Shown: one piece after another, positions 62,801 through 64,000 of the stretch
How positions within the stretch are numbered: the stretch's first letter is position 1
Layout: each line of letters starts with the position of its first letter
Origin: Telluribacter humicola
GTDB lineage: Bacteria; Bacteroidota; Bacteroidia; Cytophagales; Spirosomataceae
NCBI RefSeq assembly: GCF_017355935.1
Contig: NZ_JAFIQT010000001.1
Location: forward strand, 1,922,001-1,986,000
Direction of reading: 5' to 3'
DNA length: 64,000 bases
The notes under the pieces: generated by a model
The model's database searches: none
Told to the model about the DNA's origin: nothing
What the model saw: the letters and a program-made list of their open reading frames with translations, nothing else
Made by a program: the position numbers and the translations under genes

Positions 62801-64000
62801 TGTACACGTGGTAGATATCCACGCTAAGTCAGGTAGTGCCACTTCGGATTACAACCGCCGTAAGCAGGATATTCAGGATCTCAAAACCGCCCTGGATGCT
62901 GAATACCCCGAAGCTAACATCATCATACTGGGTGACTATAATGATAAGCTGAATGGCTCTATCGCTGCCAACCAGCCCTCGTCGTACCTGCCGTTTGTAT
63001 CGGATGTGTCTAACTACTCGGCCATCACACTGCCACTCGAAAACCAGGGATGCTCTACTTTTAATCCTTCGGCCAGCTTTATTGATCATATGATCCTTTC
63101 GAGTGAACTGGCTACCGCCTACCTTGATAAATCAGTCTATGTAATGCAGCCGTTGAGCATTCCTAACTATGCCAATACTACGTCTGACCACAATCCGGTA
63201 CTGGCTCGTTTTGATATTACTCAACTACCTGCTCCGGTTACGCCACTGGCTGTTACCGTAACTGCTACTCCTGCCGAGATTCTTTCGAACGAATCAACCA
63301 GTCTGACGGCTACGGTGTCGGGTGGTACTGAGCCTTACACCTACGAGTGGACCGGCCCCGGTACTATCACCAACGCGACCAGTGCTACGGCCACAGTTTC
63401 AAACCTGTCGGCTGGTGTGCATGAGTTTACTGTTAAAGTGACAGACGCTACCAACCCTGAAAAGCAGACCCTATCCAAGACGGTTACCGTTACGGTAATT
63501 CAGGCTAATCTGGCTCCGGTAGCTTCGCCAATAGCAGATCAGTCGGCTACGGCTGGATTTGCTATTGAATTGGATGTGACAACCGCATTCCAGGATCCGG
63601 AGAATGAAACACTTACCTACACGGCCACTGGCCTACCGGCAGGACTCAGCCTGAACAATGGCGTGATCAGCGGTATGCCAGCTGTTACCGGCGAATTTGC
63701 GGTAACCGTTACAGCTACCGATCCGGCAGGTCTTTCGGCTAATGCCAGCTTTACGCTAACCGTAGTAGCCGGACCGCTGAAGATGCTGGTCCCTGACTAT
63801 GACTGCAACACCGGTCGCCTGACCATCCGTACCATTGCTGGTAACGGTAATGAGATAGAGTACCAGGTAGCATCAGTTACGACCGGCTGGACTACGCAGG
63901 CCACCCTTACACTGGAAGCTAAGCACATCAACCGAAGCCTGAAACTACGCGCCCGTCAGCGCCGCAGCGATGGAAGAGGCTATGATGAGGTAGAGTTAGC
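59856..64000 (+). CDS. Large secreted LTD/EEP nuclease-like protein (partial, runs off the end)
   Basis: At least 1,381 residues, open to the end of the window. The order is: signal peptide ending in TWAQ, LTD-like domain (YKNDFIELYNRGSVAVSLDG, ~59944-60460), a beta domain, a second very similar LTD (YKNDFIELYNPGTSAVDLTG, ~60799-61310), an Ig-like domain, an OB-fold/YhcR-like part (IIGRVTVTDQLGARQIYIQD, ~61650-62230), an EEP nuclease domain (~62290-63215; ISTWNMEFFGAD, DIIAVQEMSS, VVDIHAKSG, IILGDYNDK, TTSDHNPVLARFD), a PKD domain and a cadherin-like domain. The order LTD-OB-EEP recalls extracellular nucleases such as ExeM. EEP catalytic residues are in place. A T9SS signal would be in the missing end. 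Confidence 0.88.
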   Translation, partial: MHQHLRFFYRLLLSLLLLVPLGETWAQSATDVVISQVYGGGGNSGATYKNDFIELYNRGSVAVSLDGWSVQYASATGTTWQMTPLNGSIPAGGYYLIKQAQGSGGTVELPTPNATGTIAMSGTAGKVALVSSATALSGACPRESSVDFVGFGTTANCFEGAGATPTLSNTTAALRKSNGSIDTNNNSGDFETGAPNPRNSVVTQASLAVAPTTLSGFTTTPGNASASQSYSLTATELSGDVTVTAPAGVEISTDNTTFSSALTLPQSTTSAQLYARLTGAVAGPVSGTITHLSGDLSAGVEVSGTVTAPTPTTSTVVISQVYGGGGNSGATYKNDFIELYNPGTSAVDLTGWSVQYASSTGTSWQRTNLSGTIPAGGYYLIQQAAGSAGTTDLPAPDAIGTIAMAAASGKVALVKSTTALSGVCPTDELIVDLVGFGSANCFEGTGATPTLNSSIAALRKSNGSVDTDDNRADFETGAPNPRNSTPVGPAIETNPAALTGTDALYYVEGNGPATKTFTVTARNLSAASGEITVVSSNPVFTVSTTTISFSGSGVSGAEVTVQLAAGLSAGTYSGTITLTGGGATLEVPVSGIVNTDSPFTPINIARAGIGQIFTIIGRVTVTDQLGARQIYIQDETGGIVVYSGPSGPDFSTMVELGDLVQVTGPISVYNGFTEITGTDNFTVVADVPRKIPAPKVITLDQLSDYQGQLVTVTNASISPEGATFAGNTNYTITAGGQSATLRINANSPLAGAGRSSNPVTVTGIADRFVSGSTTPGTNGLQLQPRILEDIPGSTPAQDYICETPGGTTTLTRDQTLDISTWNMEFFGADAGTIACPQGPLNYEDMGPLNEDLQQTNAIKVIEKLNADIIAVQEMSSTDRLEATVKAIPGGNYSYICSDKFSYYFQDECQQVPTGNPPTVFGPTSLAQKVCIIYNTATVTPVLEETKPLLADKYNYPSGNGWSSGRLPFMFVADVSLQGETRRVHVVDIHAKSGSATSDYNRRKQDIQDLKTALDAEYPEANIIILGDYNDKLNGSIAANQPSSYLPFVSDVSNYSAITLPLENQGCSTFNPSASFIDHMILSSELATAYLDKSVYVMQPLSIPNYANTTSDHNPVLARFDITQLPAPVTPLAVTVTATPAEILSNESTSLTATVSGGTEPYTYEWTGPGTITNATSATATVSNLSAGVHEFTVKVTDATNPEKQTLSKTVTVTVIQANLAPVASPIADQSATAGFAIELDVTTAFQDPENETLTYTATGLPAGLSLNNGVISGMPAVTGEFAVTVTATDPAGLSANASFTLTVVAGPLKMLVPDYDCNTGRLTIRTIAGNGNEIEYQVASVTTGWTTQATLTLEAKHINRSLKLRARQRRSDGRGYDEVEL

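Overview
The window comes from a Bacteroidetes (Bacteroidota) chromosome, most likely a Cytophagales member of moderate GC content. This rests on family content, not on a database search. Pointers are two PorP/SprF-like type IX secretion proteins, a giant adhesin with a gliding-motility-type C-terminal domain, candidate promoters with the Bacteroidetes TAnnTTTG box, few Shine-Dalgarno sites, and many signal peptides ending in AQ. The genus cannot be named.

Layout. 1-8 kb: the end of an oxidative L-fucose cluster (amidohydrolase end, SDR dehydrogenase, FucP permease, RhaM-type mutarotase), then an EEP-fold protein and the L-lactate oxidation genes lutA, lutB and lutC, which are separated by small secreted-protein genes. 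The oxidative fucose pathway is known to end in pyruvate and L-lactate, so the two sets fit one metabolic unit. 8-13.7 kb: acetyltransferase, cmk, an FAD oxidoreductase and a large outer-membrane protein with a degenerate peptidase domain, a propeller and a barrel. 14.3-27.7 kb: a surface/T9SS locus with a ~2,980-residue adhesin, PorP/SprF, an OmpA-PD40 protein and a second PorP/SprF. 27.8-32.3 kb: sucA-sucB. 32.4-38.5 kb: M28 peptidase, MazG-like pyrophosphohydrolase, a broken IS110 element, dtd, mgtE and rsmA. 38.5-46.7 kb: a hybrid histidine kinase with REC and HPt domains, a DUF1684 protein, a single-domain response regulator, an MBL hydrolase, a DUF4136 lipoprotein and an NFACT (Rqc2/RqcH-type) protein.

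46.8-56.7 kb is the most unusual region. One strand carries, in transcription order, an ECF-like sigma factor, a membrane-anchored TPR protein placed like an anti-sigma factor, a cytoplasmic-looking subtilisin-family protease and a TPR-CHAT (caspase-like) protease with a signal peptide and a C-terminal membrane anchor. An OLD-type ATPase/TOPRIM nuclease lies just downstream. A secreted protein, an unrecognised small protein and a LytTR regulator are divergent. The layout suggests a protease-controlled sigma switch, analogous in parts to the TPR-CHAT/sigma module of type III-E CRISPR, but with no CRISPR genes here.

The second striking item is the IS110 transposase gene at 34369-35419. Three GC-rich inserts of 14-16 bases break it, and removing exactly these restores a full-length 334-residue reading frame. 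56.9-64 kb: an IPT/TIG lipoprotein, an M28 lipoprotein peptidase and the start of a large secreted LTD/EEP nuclease-like protein that runs off the end. No tRNA, rRNA or CRISPR array was seen.
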